Assembly: GCA_014860355.1 (NCBI GenBank)
Contig: JACZJV010000015.1
Location: 1 to 38,635, forward strand
DNA from: Burkholderiales bacterium
Lineage (GTDB): Bacteria > Pseudomonadota > Gammaproteobacteria > Burkholderiales > SG8-39
Direction of reading: 5' to 3'
Length of the DNA: 38,635 nt
Under the pieces are notes generated by a model. The model worked only from the letters and a program-made list of their open reading frames with translations. It was not told the DNA's origin and ran no database searches. The first letter of the stretch is position 1. Each line of letters begins with the position of its first letter. The translations under genes and the position numbers were made by a program. Of this stretch, positions 25,971-35,816 are shown in pieces.

Positions 25971-27188
25971 TTATTCGTTCAACAATTCTCGATACACGGC
26001 CGCGTAGCGCGCGACTCCTTCTTCTAACGCAAATTCGCGGCTGTTCTCGCGGATACTGACGGTGCTGGTTTCATTGAACCGGATCACCTGTTGTACCGCG
26101 GCACGCAGCGTCTCCTCAGAAAAATCATGGACGATAACAGACCCGTTACGTTGCAGGCTGATGATATTGTCCAAATCGCCGACCCCAGTGTTGGCGATAA
26201 CGGGTACATTGCAGGCAAATAGCTCGGCCAGCTTAGCAGGTGAACATCCGGCTTTGGAGCGAGCTGCGCGAATGAATACTACAGAGAGATCGGCCAAAGC
26301 GATCAGCGCCGGAATTTCCTCCCTATCTGCCGAAAGAAATCGGACCGCGTCTCGCGCTACGCCCTGGGCATCGCACTCTGCTTCGACTAGCTCCTTGCCG
26401 TTATTGGATGCAAACAGGAATCGAGCACGCGATTGCACCGTCAGCACTTGGCGGAAAAGCGCCACCATCTGGGGCAGCAGGTAGTCGGGGCCGAGACTGC
26501 CGAGATATAAGAGGACAAATTCGCCGGGCTGCAATCCAGCCTTTTCACGGGCACGCGCAAGGTCTGCAGCAGTCAACCGTGCCGCGTCGAAGTGGGTAAA
26601 GTCTGCGCAGCAGGGGATCACCCGAAAGCGTCGTTCCGGCTGATGGACGTCGCTCAGATACCAGCCAGACAAGACCTCGCGCGCCCGGTCGGTCAGACAC
26701 ACCACTTTGTCTGCATCCCGAATCATTGGACCTTCGAGCCGCTTAAGACGACGAAAAGCGAGCCGGGCTAGGCCGCGCCTGTTCTCCAAGCCACCATCAA
26801 CGTAGAAGTCCCGAAAATCAAAAATGTATTTCACGCCTAAGGCCCGCTTGAGGCCATGACCAATTACCGCTGGGGGGAAGCTGCGACAGTGAATCAAGCG
26901 TATGCCCTCTTGCCGAACGATGCGGTGCGCTGCCAGCCGCATTGCAACCTGCGTGAACGCTTGGCCCACCAACTGCGGCTTGTTGCGGTAGCGCACGCGT
27001 GTCCATAGGATGCCTACGTCATCGAACAGTTGCTGGTACTTATCGATCAAAGTGTCCTGCCCGGGTTTCTCGGCGCTGAGAACATGAAGCCTGAAGCCCT
27101 GTCGCGCCAGGCTCAGCACGTATGGCGCGACCTGGGAACGGCCGATGTGATCAGTTACGCCGTTTTGGGTCATGTAGAGAACCGTCAT
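25971..27188 (-). CDS. GT4-family glycosyltransferase
   Basis: 405 residues, GT-B fold. N-terminal VLYMTQNGVTDHIGRSQVAPYV, then LIHCRSFPPAVIGHGL, and YIFDFRDFYVDGG, typical of GT4. The donor half has FVLLYLGSLGPDYLLPQMV, and SPAKLAELFACNVPVIAN replaces the common E-x7-E with a K-x2-E form. It overlaps the following GT4 gene by 4 nt. It adds one sugar of the repeat unit; specificity is unknown. Confidence 0.87.
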   Translation of the reverse strand: MTVLYMTQNGVTDHIGRSQVAPYVLSLARQGFRLHVLSAEKPGQDTLIDKYQQLFDDVGILWTRVRYRNKPQLVGQAFTQVAMRLAAHRIVRQEGIRLIHCRSFPPAVIGHGLKRALGVKYIFDFRDFYVDGGLENRRGLARLAFRRLKRLEGPMIRDADKVVCLTDRAREVLSGWYLSDVHQPERRFRVIPCCADFTHFDAARLTAADLARAREKAGLQPGEFVLLYLGSLGPDYLLPQMVALFRQVLTVQSRARFLFASNNGKELVEAECDAQGVARDAVRFLSADREEIPALIALADLSVVFIRAARSKAGCSPAKLAELFACNVPVIANTGVGDLDNIISLQRNGSVIVHDFSEETLRAAVQQVIRFNETSTVSIRENSREFALEEGVARYAAVYRELLNE

Positions 27189-28378
27189 TGGTCAGTGCTT
27201 TGAAAATGTATTGCTTTTAGCCAATTGTCTCTAACGGCCGCGCTGTTGAAATGGGTCGCCCGCGTCAGCGCCCCTTCGCACCAAGCGGTCCACTGCACGT
27301 CGTCCCGACTAGCCTTCGTCAGCGCCTCTCGCCAGACCGCCAAGGTGTCCGGCTTCGCTTCTGCCGGCACCGGGAGCAGGGCACCCGCAGGTGTGTACTC
27401 CGCGCTAGTGCGGTCCGGGTCGCAGATGCCGAGCCCCTGCAGCGCGGTGCGCACGCCTCCGGCCTGGCAGTCTGACGCCAGCACCGGCAAGCCCAGCGAG
27501 AGCGCCTCCAACACCACCATGGGCAGGCCTTCGGCATGGGAGCTCAGCAGCAACGCACGCGCACCTAACATATAGGTTGCGGGGTCTGAGACCTTGCCCG
27601 CAAATACAACCTGGGCGGCAATGTCATCAATGGTGCTGCCAGTGCTCAATCCAAGCGCGCCAGTCAGCCGGATCAAAGAATCCCGTAGCGGGCCGTCACC
27701 CAAGAGCACCAATTGCGCATTAGACTGGTCCACGACAAAGCCAGACCATGCTTGCAGAAGGCCTTCAACATTTTTTTCCGGACTTAGCCGTCCGCACCAA
27801 ACAAAACGTTGCAATGCATCAGATGGCAATTTCGAAATCGCATCAGGCCTGTCCACAAAATTGTCGATATGGCTGATGCGATCAGAAGGAAGGCGGTAAA
27901 GCGCCTTCAATTCCTGCGCTAGCGATTCGTTGACGGTGATTACACGGTCAAAGCGTTGATAGACTGCCGCCACCAATGGCCGAAGCCGAACCATCAAACG
28001 GTTGGACGGATTGCCCAATACATTGATATGGCAAAGCGCAAGCTTATGGTCGCGTCCCCCGGAAAGTACGCTGATTAAGTCGGCGCCCCACAGATTGCTG
28101 ATGGTGACATCGATGCCTAGTCGCTGCTTGAGCCGGCGTAAGCGCCAAGCGGCCAGCACGTAGGCTAGAGATCTAAGAGGCAGAGGCAATCGGGGTATGG
28201 GTCCCAGCGTATGCATCGGCACGCCACTTTCGAAATGACGCCAGGACGCAGGCGCGTCGAACGTGGCTTGGTGCACCTCACGCCCCGGGCCAGCCAACAG
28301 CTTGCACAGCGAATGCACCATTCGCTCCGTACCGCCGATGCCGACCATGGACGGGATGAGTAGGAGAACTCGCTGCAT
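27185..28378 (-). CDS. GT4-family glycosyltransferase
   Basis: 397 residues. LLLIPSMVGIGGTERMVHSL at the start, then ITVNESLAQELK, RFVWCGRLSPEKNVEGLL, LVLLGDGPLRDSL and the E-x7-E motif in EGLPMVVLEALSLGLPVLASD. It follows the previous GT4 gene with a 1-nt gap and overlaps the next by 4 nt (ATGA), so the three GT4 genes form one coupled unit. Confidence 0.9.
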   Translation of the reverse strand: MQRVLLLIPSMVGIGGTERMVHSLCKLLAGPGREVHQATFDAPASWRHFESGVPMHTLGPIPRLPLPLRSLAYVLAAWRLRRLKQRLGIDVTISNLWGADLISVLSGGRDHKLALCHINVLGNPSNRLMVRLRPLVAAVYQRFDRVITVNESLAQELKALYRLPSDRISHIDNFVDRPDAISKLPSDALQRFVWCGRLSPEKNVEGLLQAWSGFVVDQSNAQLVLLGDGPLRDSLIRLTGALGLSTGSTIDDIAAQVVFAGKVSDPATYMLGARALLLSSHAEGLPMVVLEALSLGLPVLASDCQAGGVRTALQGLGICDPDRTSAEYTPAGALLPVPAEAKPDTLAVWREALTKASRDDVQWTAWCEGALTRATHFNSAAVRDNWLKAIHFQSTDQ

Positions 28379-28379
28379 G

Positions 28380-29489
28380 TCAACTGCGGTCCTCGTTGAA
28401 GTATGCGAGGTATTGATCCGATATGGTGCCGATAGCGAAGTCCTTGGCCCGTTCCATCAACCGGTCTCGGTCGACCGGTTGTTTCAGGCTTTCAACAATG
28501 CCCGCTGCAAGCGCCGCGGGATCCTCCACAGGCACCAGCTTTCCGTATCGTCCGTTAGCGAGTATTTCTGCGGGACCGCTTTGGCAGTCAGTGCTGACAA
28601 CCGGCACACCGCATTCCAATGCTTCCACAATGACGTTGCCAAAACCTTCCCAACGGGAAGACAGCACAAATAAATCAGCGCTCCGAAACCAAGGATAAGG
28701 GTCCACTACAAAACCAGGGACGGCGACCCTATCGTGGAGGCCAAGATCGTCAACAAGCTTATTCAAGTCGGCACGCAATGGACCATCACCCAATATGGTC
28801 AGCTTGGCATTCAGCGAAAGCGGCAATAGCGAAAATGCCTTGATTAGGCTGGCATGATCCTTCTGCGCCTTTAGTGTGCCCACGGAAAGGATGTGACAGT
28901 CGAAACCAGCACCCCACAATTCTTCCTTGATTAGCATCGGCTCCCGGTGTGGGGATACTCCAATAGCCGTTGGGTTATAGATCACGCGCACCTTCGATTC
29001 CGAAAACCCACCCAGTTCGCACATATCTTGTCTAACGCCATGTGACACAGCAATCAATCCATTTGCCGAGGGATAGGTCAGCGACATCACCGCGCCAAGA
29101 AATCTTGGAGAAATGCCAAGCTCTCGCGCGCTAGAAATGCTTAGAACATTGTGGTCGCTTAAATATAGGCGCCCTGGTTTGCCTGCCAGCCACCACGACA
29201 AAACAGCAGCCGAGGTCAACGGCCACATGCCGGCGAGAACAATATCAGGACGAGCTTTTCGCAGGTAACGTGCAAGTGGCAGTATAACTTGGCGAATGCG
29301 GGCCGCCCCCAATTCAATAATTCCAATTTCATCTAGCAATAGATTGAGCAACTCGCCGCTTCGCTGCATCAATGCGAAGTCAACCTGGATCCCTCGCGCA
29401 TGCCAATCGTTTGCCAGATAAACATGCAAGCGCTCAGCCCCTCCGCCCCTGAGGTCTGGTAAAAGTATGAGAATGCGCTTTTGCGTCAC
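28380..29489 (-). CDS. GT4-family glycosyltransferase
   Basis: 369 residues. RILILLPDLRGGGAERLHVYLA at the start, LSVGTLKAQKDHASLIKAF, LTILGDGPLRADL, and EGFGNVIVEALECGVPVVSTD with the E-x7-E pair. The GTG at 29489 is chosen; the frame is open to 29690, but those 67 codons are not GT4-like and overlap the methyltransferase gene. The ribosome site is weak. Confidence 0.88.
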   Translation of the reverse strand: MTQKRILILLPDLRGGGAERLHVYLANDWHARGIQVDFALMQRSGELLNLLLDEIGIIELGAARIRQVILPLARYLRKARPDIVLAGMWPLTSAAVLSWWLAGKPGRLYLSDHNVLSISSARELGISPRFLGAVMSLTYPSANGLIAVSHGVRQDMCELGGFSESKVRVIYNPTAIGVSPHREPMLIKEELWGAGFDCHILSVGTLKAQKDHASLIKAFSLLPLSLNAKLTILGDGPLRADLNKLVDDLGLHDRVAVPGFVVDPYPWFRSADLFVLSSRWEGFGNVIVEALECGVPVVSTDCQSGPAEILANGRYGKLVPVEDPAALAAGIVESLKQPVDRDRLMERAKDFAIGTISDQYLAYFNEDRS

Positions 29490-29595
29490 AAATAATATTA
29501 AGCGCGCCTGCCGGCGTGGGAAACGGGCAGTATATGATCTGCAACGTGCGGCATAGCCGCGGTGCGTGCCACCAACTCTATCGTTGCCCGCTTGA

Positions 29596-30477
29596 TTAAG
29601 CCTTGACCAGGATCGCCTTGAACCGATTGCCAAAGATAACACCCGCAAAGTGACGCCCGACCATCCAGACGGCGAGGGAAGCAATGGCACTCTTGATCAC
29701 TCCGCCGCCTCGGTAAGGCCAGCCTGTTTCATATATTTCCCAGTGACGCACGCTCAAACTCCCATCGACTCGTGTGAAAAAAGCCCTTTGCTCATTGGCA
29801 TTGGTGCGAAAGAGATGAGTTGGTGGATGATCGGCCACAAATGTCGGTGTGAGTATTCGTTTTATCGTACCGAAAAGTTTTGCAGCCCAGAGCACTGGAC
29901 TCGGGTTTTCCTCAATCGGCCCTTCGACAAACAACACGCCGCCGGACCTTAACGATCGTAGTAGCTGCGCTAGCGTGGCCGCAGGATCGGGTAGGTGTTC
30001 TAAAACATCGCCCATGTGGATGGCATCGAAGCTGGGGGCTGTAGTCAGTTTGCTAAATACATTTACTGACATGGTTTCGCAATTGGCGTTTCGCGCGGCG
30101 AATATCGCTGCATCGCTATCAAAATCCACGCCAAGCGGGACGAAACCCTGCGATGCGCACGCTTTCAAAAAACTGCCGGCACCACAGCCAAAATCGAGAA
30201 TCGTGGCACCGGGTTCGAGGTACTGGCTCAACAACCGCGTCGAATCGCTGTACTCGACACCCTCACTGCCATCGTAATATCGGTCGTGATATGCAGCTTT
30301 GGCATACATTCGTTCGAAGGTCTGCGTATCCGGAACCGGGTCGACAAACACGCTTTTGCATTCGCCGCATTTCAAGTAGTAGAAGCGCGTGTCGTTGAAA
30401 TAGGTTGCATAGGGGAAACTTACACCTGTCGGCCGACCACCGCAGATTGGGCACTCTCGGGCAATGGACAAATCCAC
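29596..30477 (-). CDS. Class I SAM-dependent methyltransferase with zinc-binding N-terminus
   Basis: 293 residues. N-terminal CPICGG and CGEC pairs (~9-39) form a zinc ribbon of the kind seen in sugar C-methyltransferase relatives. ATILDFGCGAGSFLKAC is motif I, GVDFDSDA motif II, and DAIHMGDVLEHLPDP the post-motif acidic site. The C-terminus has a basic, partly hydrophobic tail. It probably methylates a sugar nucleotide or the glycan. GTG start. The 106-nt gap to the next gene holds nothing recognisable. Confidence 0.85.
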   Translation of the reverse strand: MDLSIARECPICGGRPTGVSFPYATYFNDTRFYYLKCGECKSVFVDPVPDTQTFERMYAKAAYHDRYYDGSEGVEYSDSTRLLSQYLEPGATILDFGCGAGSFLKACASQGFVPLGVDFDSDAAIFAARNANCETMSVNVFSKLTTAPSFDAIHMGDVLEHLPDPAATLAQLLRSLRSGGVLFVEGPIEENPSPVLWAAKLFGTIKRILTPTFVADHPPTHLFRTNANEQRAFFTRVDGSLSVRHWEIYETGWPYRGGGVIKSAIASLAVWMVGRHFAGVIFGNRFKAILVKA

Positions 30478-30558
30478 CTCAACCCATCATGGAAGAACAT
30501 AATCGATACCAAGATGTTAGCGGAAGCGCTACCGCTTTCTTCAATAGGTAAATGCCCA

Positions 30559-31473
30559 TCATGAGAGCCCGAGCTCCCTTGAAGTCTTGTCGCTACAGAG
30601 CAAGTAGTTGTACAGGTCACTTTTTGCAATATTGGTGACCCTTCTTATTGATCCAGTTCTGTCGTCTATATTGAAATAAAGATAGCCTTTCCCCCCAACA
30701 ATTTGTTGCACATTGCGTCCAACTTCGTCGTTTAGTATTTCAATTAGTATAGTCGGCCTAAATTTATCGAGATATTCTCCCATTCCTTGTAGGACTTCGG
30801 CCTCGTGTGTCTCCACATCAATTTTGATTAGGTCAATATTATCTACACGATTAGAGTCCACAAATGCGTCTAGTCTAATCGTCTGAATAGAGACCGGAAT
30901 AGTTGTAGTTCCCGGACTAGATAGATCTTTTCCTACCGTAACAGAGTAAATGTGTTCATCTAGGGTGTCGTAGATAGTTGCAGAACCAGTCTTATTCGAC
31001 GCGGCCACTTCTAGGCAAACAGTATCGAATTTATTCAGTGCATTGTTGGCACAGAGTTTCTTATAAACTCTATTCACGGGTTCAAAGGCGACGACGCTCG
31101 ATCCGGAATTTACCGATTTGGCTATTAGTGAATACACTCCCGTATTTGCGCCAACGTCGAGAATAACCCGGGATTGGCGACAAAGTCTTGTCCAGAGCTG
31201 TATAGACGTTTTCTCATAGCACCCTCGTAAGCCCGTCCAAAATATTTCATTTTCAAGAAAATATCCGTAGTGCCTCATGATAAAACGGTGCTTGTCATCT
31301 GCAGCAACGGAAAAATCGCCAATGAAGTGCAAGTGCCTATATATCCGCTTCGGCGGGGTATAGATATGATTAACAAAGCTAAATAGTTGTTTTTTAAACG
31401 GTAGGAGCCGATAAGCGCGCTTCAGCAATTTGTGCAAGAGTGCGCTCCATCGGTCTAAACGTTCAGGAATCAT
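30559..31473 (-). CDS. FkbM-family methyltransferase
   Basis: 304 residues. RVILDVGANTGVYSLIAKS (motif I), VVAFEPVNRVYKKL, the FkbM hallmark DNIDLIKIDVETHEAEVLQG, and a C-terminal EILNDE. FkbM enzymes O-methylate sugars and polyketides; here a hydroxyl of the repeat unit is likely. This gene, the acetyltransferase and Wzx are visibly more A/T-rich than the housekeeping genes, as is usual for horizontally acquired glycan genes. Confidence 0.9.
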   Translation of the reverse strand: MIPERLDRWSALLHKLLKRAYRLLPFKKQLFSFVNHIYTPPKRIYRHLHFIGDFSVAADDKHRFIMRHYGYFLENEIFWTGLRGCYEKTSIQLWTRLCRQSRVILDVGANTGVYSLIAKSVNSGSSVVAFEPVNRVYKKLCANNALNKFDTVCLEVAASNKTGSATIYDTLDEHIYSVTVGKDLSSPGTTTIPVSIQTIRLDAFVDSNRVDNIDLIKIDVETHEAEVLQGMGEYLDKFRPTILIEILNDEVGRNVQQIVGGKGYLYFNIDDRTGSIRRVTNIAKSDLYNYLLCSDKTSRELGLS

Positions 31474-31541
31474 GGTGATCTAAGTCGTATCGAGCGAATT
31501 CCTACAGCAAAGGCTTTACGCGGTATCGTAAATAAGTGCGA

Positions 31542-32117
31542 TTACCGCCTCTCGCGAATCACTGCTGCCGGAACGCCTGCCGCGAAGCAGTCACAAGGTA
31601 TGTCCTTAGTAACTACTGCGTTCGCACCTATCACTGCACCAGAGCCGATCTCGCATCCCGCGGTTACTACCACATGACTTCCTAGCCATACATCATTCCC
31701 AATCAAAATCGGGGCCGCACATTGGTTCTGTTTAGCCATACCTGTTCCTTTCGCCATGCCATGGTTGGCGTCACGTATTACCGAGTACGCCGCAATCAAA
31801 CATTGTTCACCAATCTTCACGGAGTCGATCGCGACCAATTGACTGCCTACGCCAATGTATGACCCTTTGCCGATAATAAGCGATCCGCGTTGCGCGTATA
31901 AATACACAAAATCGTCAAGGGAAACCCCGTCTTCCAATACTATCAAGCCACCATCTGTCGTTTGCACCTTCACCATACGCCCAATCGAGATATTTTTGCC
32001 GAGCTGTATGTTGATGCCGAGCACCTTCGACTCGAAGTAAAAAAAAGTATTGCGCAGGTATCCTAATGATCTAACTCCAGCGCTCACTGCCTTACGGCGC
32101 AATACGTTTAATTTCAT
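31542..32117 (-). CDS. Hexapeptide-repeat acetyltransferase
   Basis: 191 residues, left-handed beta-helix type. Imperfect hexapeptides run from ~residue 40 (ISIGRMVKVQ) through LIIGKGSYIGVGSQLV, ILIGNDVWLGSHVVVTAG and IGSGAVIGANAVVTKDIP. The His of RDANHG and the terminal VPAAVI match WbbJ/maltose O-acetyltransferase-like proteins. It probably O-acetylates a sugar using acetyl-CoA. It lies between FkbM and Wzx. Confidence 0.9.
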   Translation of the reverse strand: MKLNVLRRKAVSAGVRSLGYLRNTFFYFESKVLGINIQLGKNISIGRMVKVQTTDGGLIVLEDGVSLDDFVYLYAQRGSLIIGKGSYIGVGSQLVAIDSVKIGEQCLIAAYSVIRDANHGMAKGTGMAKQNQCAAPILIGNDVWLGSHVVVTAGCEIGSGAVIGANAVVTKDIPCDCFAAGVPAAVIRERR

Positions 32118-32169
32118 TATGCGTTACGAACAGAAGTACCGTGAATAATGCAAGGGAAAGTCGGCACAA

Positions 32170-33582
32170 CTATATTCCAGATTGCGCTTTTATCCCGGCT
32201 TGACCGGTTCTAATTATGCACACCATTCTTCCACAAAGCCTAATGATTGGCAGAGCCGCGGCAATAGACGCGATGCACAAAATCCACTTTCCGTAAGGTA
32301 GGATTACCATAACTGACGCCAGAAATGTGCTTATACCCAGAGCGGCATATTGAAGCGCCAGAGTAGGCTTTACGTAGCTGCGAATAGCCAACAAACTAAT
32401 ACCAATCGCTAACCAGCTGCCAAGATTGAGAAGGATTAGTAGAAGTTCTGCCGACGCGCCGAAAGTGTACCCAATGAGCAAGGGTATCGCCTTGACGATC
32501 ACTGCCGCTGTCACCAGCGTCTCGAGCTTTTTCGCATAGACGATTGGGACGAGCATAAGATTGGTTGCCTCGGCGGTAGAAAGTATAGCTACTAGCGCAA
32601 CTACAGTAACGCTACCCCGAAATCCACTGCCAAGGAGTAGTGGCAGAATCGGGGTAAGCATCACGAAGATTAGCGTACAGACGGTAATCCAAAAAATTAG
32701 CAAATTGGAAGGCAGCGCCCAGTCTTCTAGGTAGGTACTAATTCTGGTTTGACCATCGGCCTGCAATACGTCGTTAGATAATTTCGGTGCCAAGGTAGGC
32801 GCCAGCCAAGTGAAAGGCTGCAATAGCAATCCCAATACCGCGCCCCCCATACCAATCCACGCTGCGAGTTGTGAGCCACCGATTTGGTGGCCAATAATAA
32901 TTACAAATGTAAGAGATGAAAAATAGTGAATAGCGACTGACACAGAAACTGGCAAAACCGACTTAGCGTAGTCTTTGAGTAAAAAGTTACCGCTCGCCCA
33001 ATCAATGTCCTTGCTTAGACAAATGCTAAGGCCAATCAGGCCTGCCAGCATCACGCCCGCGACATAGGCCCACAATACGAACGTATTGGTTAAGAGATCA
33101 AAAGACACGAGGCCACCAACAATGCCCAGCAATATGACCTTGTCGAGCGCGAGCATCATGCCGTAATAGCCAAAACGACTCTGTATCTGTAAGCCGGTCT
33201 TGGCCATCTGAAACCCGAAGGTCCCAATAGCCGAAAGAATGATCATCGCGATTGGAAATTCTCGGAAGCCACTAAAGTCCTCGTAAAAGTGCTGAGTGAT
33301 CAAGTAGATGATTACAAGCAAAGCGAAAAACGATATCAGGGAAGGTATAAAATACGCGCTTCCGATTTTCTGCCACTTGGCATAGCAGATAGCTTCCGTT
33401 CTAACTATGTATGGCTGAGCCCATGTCGCCGAAAAAGCAAAAAGCGTTGAAGCAATAGCCGTGAGCGTGACGATTTCGCCGTAACTTTTTGCTCCCAGCA
33501 AGTGAGTAATCAGCAGGATGACCGAAAAAGATAGTAATTGTTGTATTACGGCCCCTATCGCAAGGAATTTGGCACTATTCAT
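32170..33582 (-). CDS. wzx: Wzx-type oligosaccharide flippase
   Basis: 470 residues with about twelve to fourteen hydrophobic segments. It starts SAKFLAIGAVIQQLLSF, as in polysaccharide-transporter (PST) family proteins; ATWAQPYIVRTEA is a typical first-loop segment. It flips the undecaprenyl-linked repeat unit to the periplasm. Low GC relative to flanking genes. It is the first intact gene after the wbpP relic. Confidence 0.88.
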   Translation of the reverse strand: MNSAKFLAIGAVIQQLLSFSVILLITHLLGAKSYGEIVTLTAIASTLFAFSATWAQPYIVRTEAICYAKWQKIGSAYFIPSLISFFALLVIIYLITQHFYEDFSGFREFPIAMIILSAIGTFGFQMAKTGLQIQSRFGYYGMMLALDKVILLGIVGGLVSFDLLTNTFVLWAYVAGVMLAGLIGLSICLSKDIDWASGNFLLKDYAKSVLPVSVSVAIHYFSSLTFVIIIGHQIGGSQLAAWIGMGGAVLGLLLQPFTWLAPTLAPKLSNDVLQADGQTRISTYLEDWALPSNLLIFWITVCTLIFVMLTPILPLLLGSGFRGSVTVVALVAILSTAEATNLMLVPIVYAKKLETLVTAAVIVKAIPLLIGYTFGASAELLLILLNLGSWLAIGISLLAIRSYVKPTLALQYAALGISTFLASVMVILPYGKWILCIASIAAALPIIRLCGRMVCIIRTGQAGIKAQSGI

Positions 33583-33699
33583 TGATCAGCATGAGGTGAA
33601 ATTGGCGTCGCTTCTTTTCGGTTAAAGAAGACCAACTGGGAGGGATAGCGACCGCTCCCGCCTGTATTCTCGCTTGGTGTACTACGGCGCGGCCAGTTG

Positions 33700-34340
33700 C
33701 GGACTCTGCACGATGTTCCGTGTGGTTAAATAGCTCGCGCGCTTGGTAATCTTGCTAATGTCGGTCAGTCCGTGTGGCACGGAGCGCCAGCGCCAAATTA
33801 GCGGGCTGCGGGCTCTGCGCCTTGCAGATGCGTGTAGGGTGGCAGTTGGATGCGGCGGAGTAGGGCATAGAGGTCATTTAGGATGGTGCGCTATCCTATC
33901 GTGGTAGACTTGGTTGACGACATTGTCCTTACCTCAACCCTCTGACAAAGTCCCTTTACTTCTGTTTCCCGCAAGCCGGAGAGGATGGTGCAGTGCCTGG
34001 TGTGGAGGCCAGAAGAGTGGTCTACACCACTTGGGTAAAAAAGCGGCAATCACCGTTGGTTTCGCCGTCGCCGCTGATGTATGTCAGTTCGCTTTTGATC
34101 ATCTTGGCGATCCACTTGGGGATGAGGCGCCCTCGGGGTCCTGCCGTGGACCAAACACGTTGAAGTAACGCTGGATCATGCTTTTCAGGGTATAGCTGCG
34201 AGCATACGCGTCGGCTATGAACTCGTTGACATGTTCGGCCAGGGCGTAGGGACTCTGAGAGGCAATGGGGACTTCCAAATTTGGTAGCGCGAGGAGGTCG
34301 TTGTCGATGCTGCTGTAGAGTTGCGTCGGCGCTGGTCATA
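33700..34340 (-). pseudogene. wbpP: Broken wbpP/tviC-like UDP-N-acetylglucosamine 4-epimerase
   Basis: Reverse-strand fragments keep WbpP order across frames. SIDNDLLALPNLEVPIASQ, SPYALAEHVNEFIADAYA and IQRYFNVFGPRQDPEGA lie in one frame (34165-34310). After a frameshift comes LIPKWIAKMIKSELTYISG followed by DGETNGD, ending in a stop at 34022. Around 33850-33930, RTILNDLYALLRRIQLPPY follows, then FGAGAPCHT and DISKITKR segments matching the family C-terminus, with frameshifts and stops between them. The N-terminal Rossmann domain is absent. It lies directly downstream of wbpO, where wbpP/tviC normally sits. The region 33583-33700 holds nothing else recognisable. Confidence 0.8.
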
Positions 34341-34362
34341 AATGGTTTCTGCGCGCCTTCTT

Positions 34363-35706
34363 TTACAACCGCAAATCGCTCTCCCCCGCCGTCAGCGCAT
34401 ACTTCAAGTCATACAGCACATGCTGCTGCTTGCCCAGGGCGCGCAGCGCCGCCGCGCCCATGGCCTTGAACTGGTCGTGCGCCACGGCGATGATGATGAC
34501 GTCATAAGCGCCGGCTTCGGGTTCGCTCACCGGCGAGATGCCGTATTCATGCCGCGCCTCCTCGGGATTCACCCAGGGGTCATAGACGTCCACCCGAATG
34601 TTGTAGGAAACCAGATCTGACACGATGTCCACCACCCGGGTGTTGCGCACGTCTGGGCAGTTTTCCTTGAACGCGAGGCCCATGACGAGGATACGGGAGC
34701 CTGCGACGGCGATGCCTTTTTGCGCCATCAGCTTTACCACCTGCGCCGCCACGTAGAAGCCCATGTTGTCGTTGATGCGCCGGCCGGCGAGGATCACTTC
34801 CGGGTGGTAGCCCAGTTCCTGCGCCTTGTGCGTGAGGTAGTAGGGATCGACGCCGATGCAGTGCCCGCCCACGAGGCCCGGACGAAACGGCAGGAAGTTC
34901 CACTTGGTGCCGGCGGCGGCGAGTACTTCCTGGGTATCGATGCCGAGGCGGTTGCAGATCAGGGCGAGTTCGTTGATGAGCGCGATGTTGACGTCACGCT
35001 GGGTGTTTTCGATCACCTTGGCCGCCTCGGCCACCTTGATGCTGCTCGCGCGGTGGGTGCCGGCGGTGATGATGCTGGCGTAGAGTTGGTCGACAAAGTC
35101 GGCCGCTCCCGGGGTGGAGCCGGAGGTCACTTTTTTGATGCTGGGTAGGCGGTGCTCTTTGTCGCCGGGGTTGATGCGCTCGGGGGAGTAGCCGGCGTAG
35201 AAGTCGCCGTTGAGCTTGAGGCCGGAATGCTTTTCGAGTACGGGGACGCAGTCTTCTTCGGTGGCGCCAGGGTAGACAGTGGATTCGTAGATCACCACGT
35301 TGCCGGGTTTCAGCACCTTGCCCAGGGTTTCGCTCGCGCGCAGCAACGGGCTGAGGTCCGGGCGCTTGTAGCGGTCGATAGGTGTTGGCACGGTGACGAT
35401 ATAGACATTGCAGGGAGCGAGGTCGGCGGGGGCGGAGCTGAACATCAGGCCAGCTTGGCCGCTGTTCGTGGGTTGCTTCCTGTTGGTTGCGGGATTTTTT
35501 AGCGTATAAACCACGCTGCTCATGTCGGCCGGCTCGACTTCGCGCGTACCGTCCTCGCCGCGGCGTAATTCGTCGATGCGCGATTGTTTGACGTCGAACC
35601 CTACCACCGCGTACTTGCGGGCGAATTCCACCGCGAGTGGCAGGCCTACATAGCCCAGGCCGATAACGCCGATGCGTATGGATCTGGGGTCAAATATTAG
35701 TGTCAT
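34363..35706 (-). CDS. wbpO: UDP-N-acetylhexosamine 6-dehydrogenase (WbpO/TviB family)
   Basis: 447 residues. [19 protein letters not shown] (NAD Rossmann), [31 protein letters not shown], the hinge [19 protein letters not shown] and the catalytic Cys in [16 protein letters not shown]-terminal [18 protein letters not shown] and DPWV. It oxidises a UDP-HexNAc C6 hydroxyl to a uronic acid. Members act on UDP-GlcNAc (TviB) or UDP-GalNAc (WbpO); sequence does not decide. There is an extra ~15-residue segment ([16 protein letters not shown]) before the [14 protein letters not shown] strand. It is the first coding sequence after the ops element. Confidence 0.93.
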   Translation of the reverse strand: MTLIFDPRSIRIGVIGLGYVGLPLAVEFARKYAVVGFDVKQSRIDELRRGEDGTREVEPADMSSVVYTLKNPATNRKQPTNSGQAGLMFSSAPADLAPCNVYIVTVPTPIDRYKRPDLSPLLRASETLGKVLKPGNVVIYESTVYPGATEEDCVPVLEKHSGLKLNGDFYAGYSPERINPGDKEHRLPSIKKVTSGSTPGAADFVDQLYASIITAGTHRASSIKVAEAAKVIENTQRDVNIALINELALICNRLGIDTQEVLAAAGTKWNFLPFRPGLVGGHCIGVDPYYLTHKAQELGYHPEVILAGRRINDNMGFYVAAQVVKLMAQKGIAVAGSRILVMGLAFKENCPDVRNTRVVDIVSDLVSYNIRVDVYDPWVNPEEARHEYGISPVSEPEAGAYDVIIIAVAHDQFKAMGAAALRALGKQQHVLYDLKYALTAGESDLRL

Positions 35707-35816
35707 GGCGGGGAAGGTCCTCGGGATTAGGAGAAAATTTCAAAATGTTATGCGTAGACTGAGACGATCGCCGCGATGGTGTCACTTTCCTCTCGCTTTT
35801 CGCAGCTCTGATCGGC

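Noticed and set aside
29490-29690. N-terminal extension of the third GT4 enzyme
   Set aside because: The 67 extra residues are Arg/Ser-rich, lack GT4 character and overlap the methyltransferase gene; a GTG at 29489 starts exactly at the conserved first strand.
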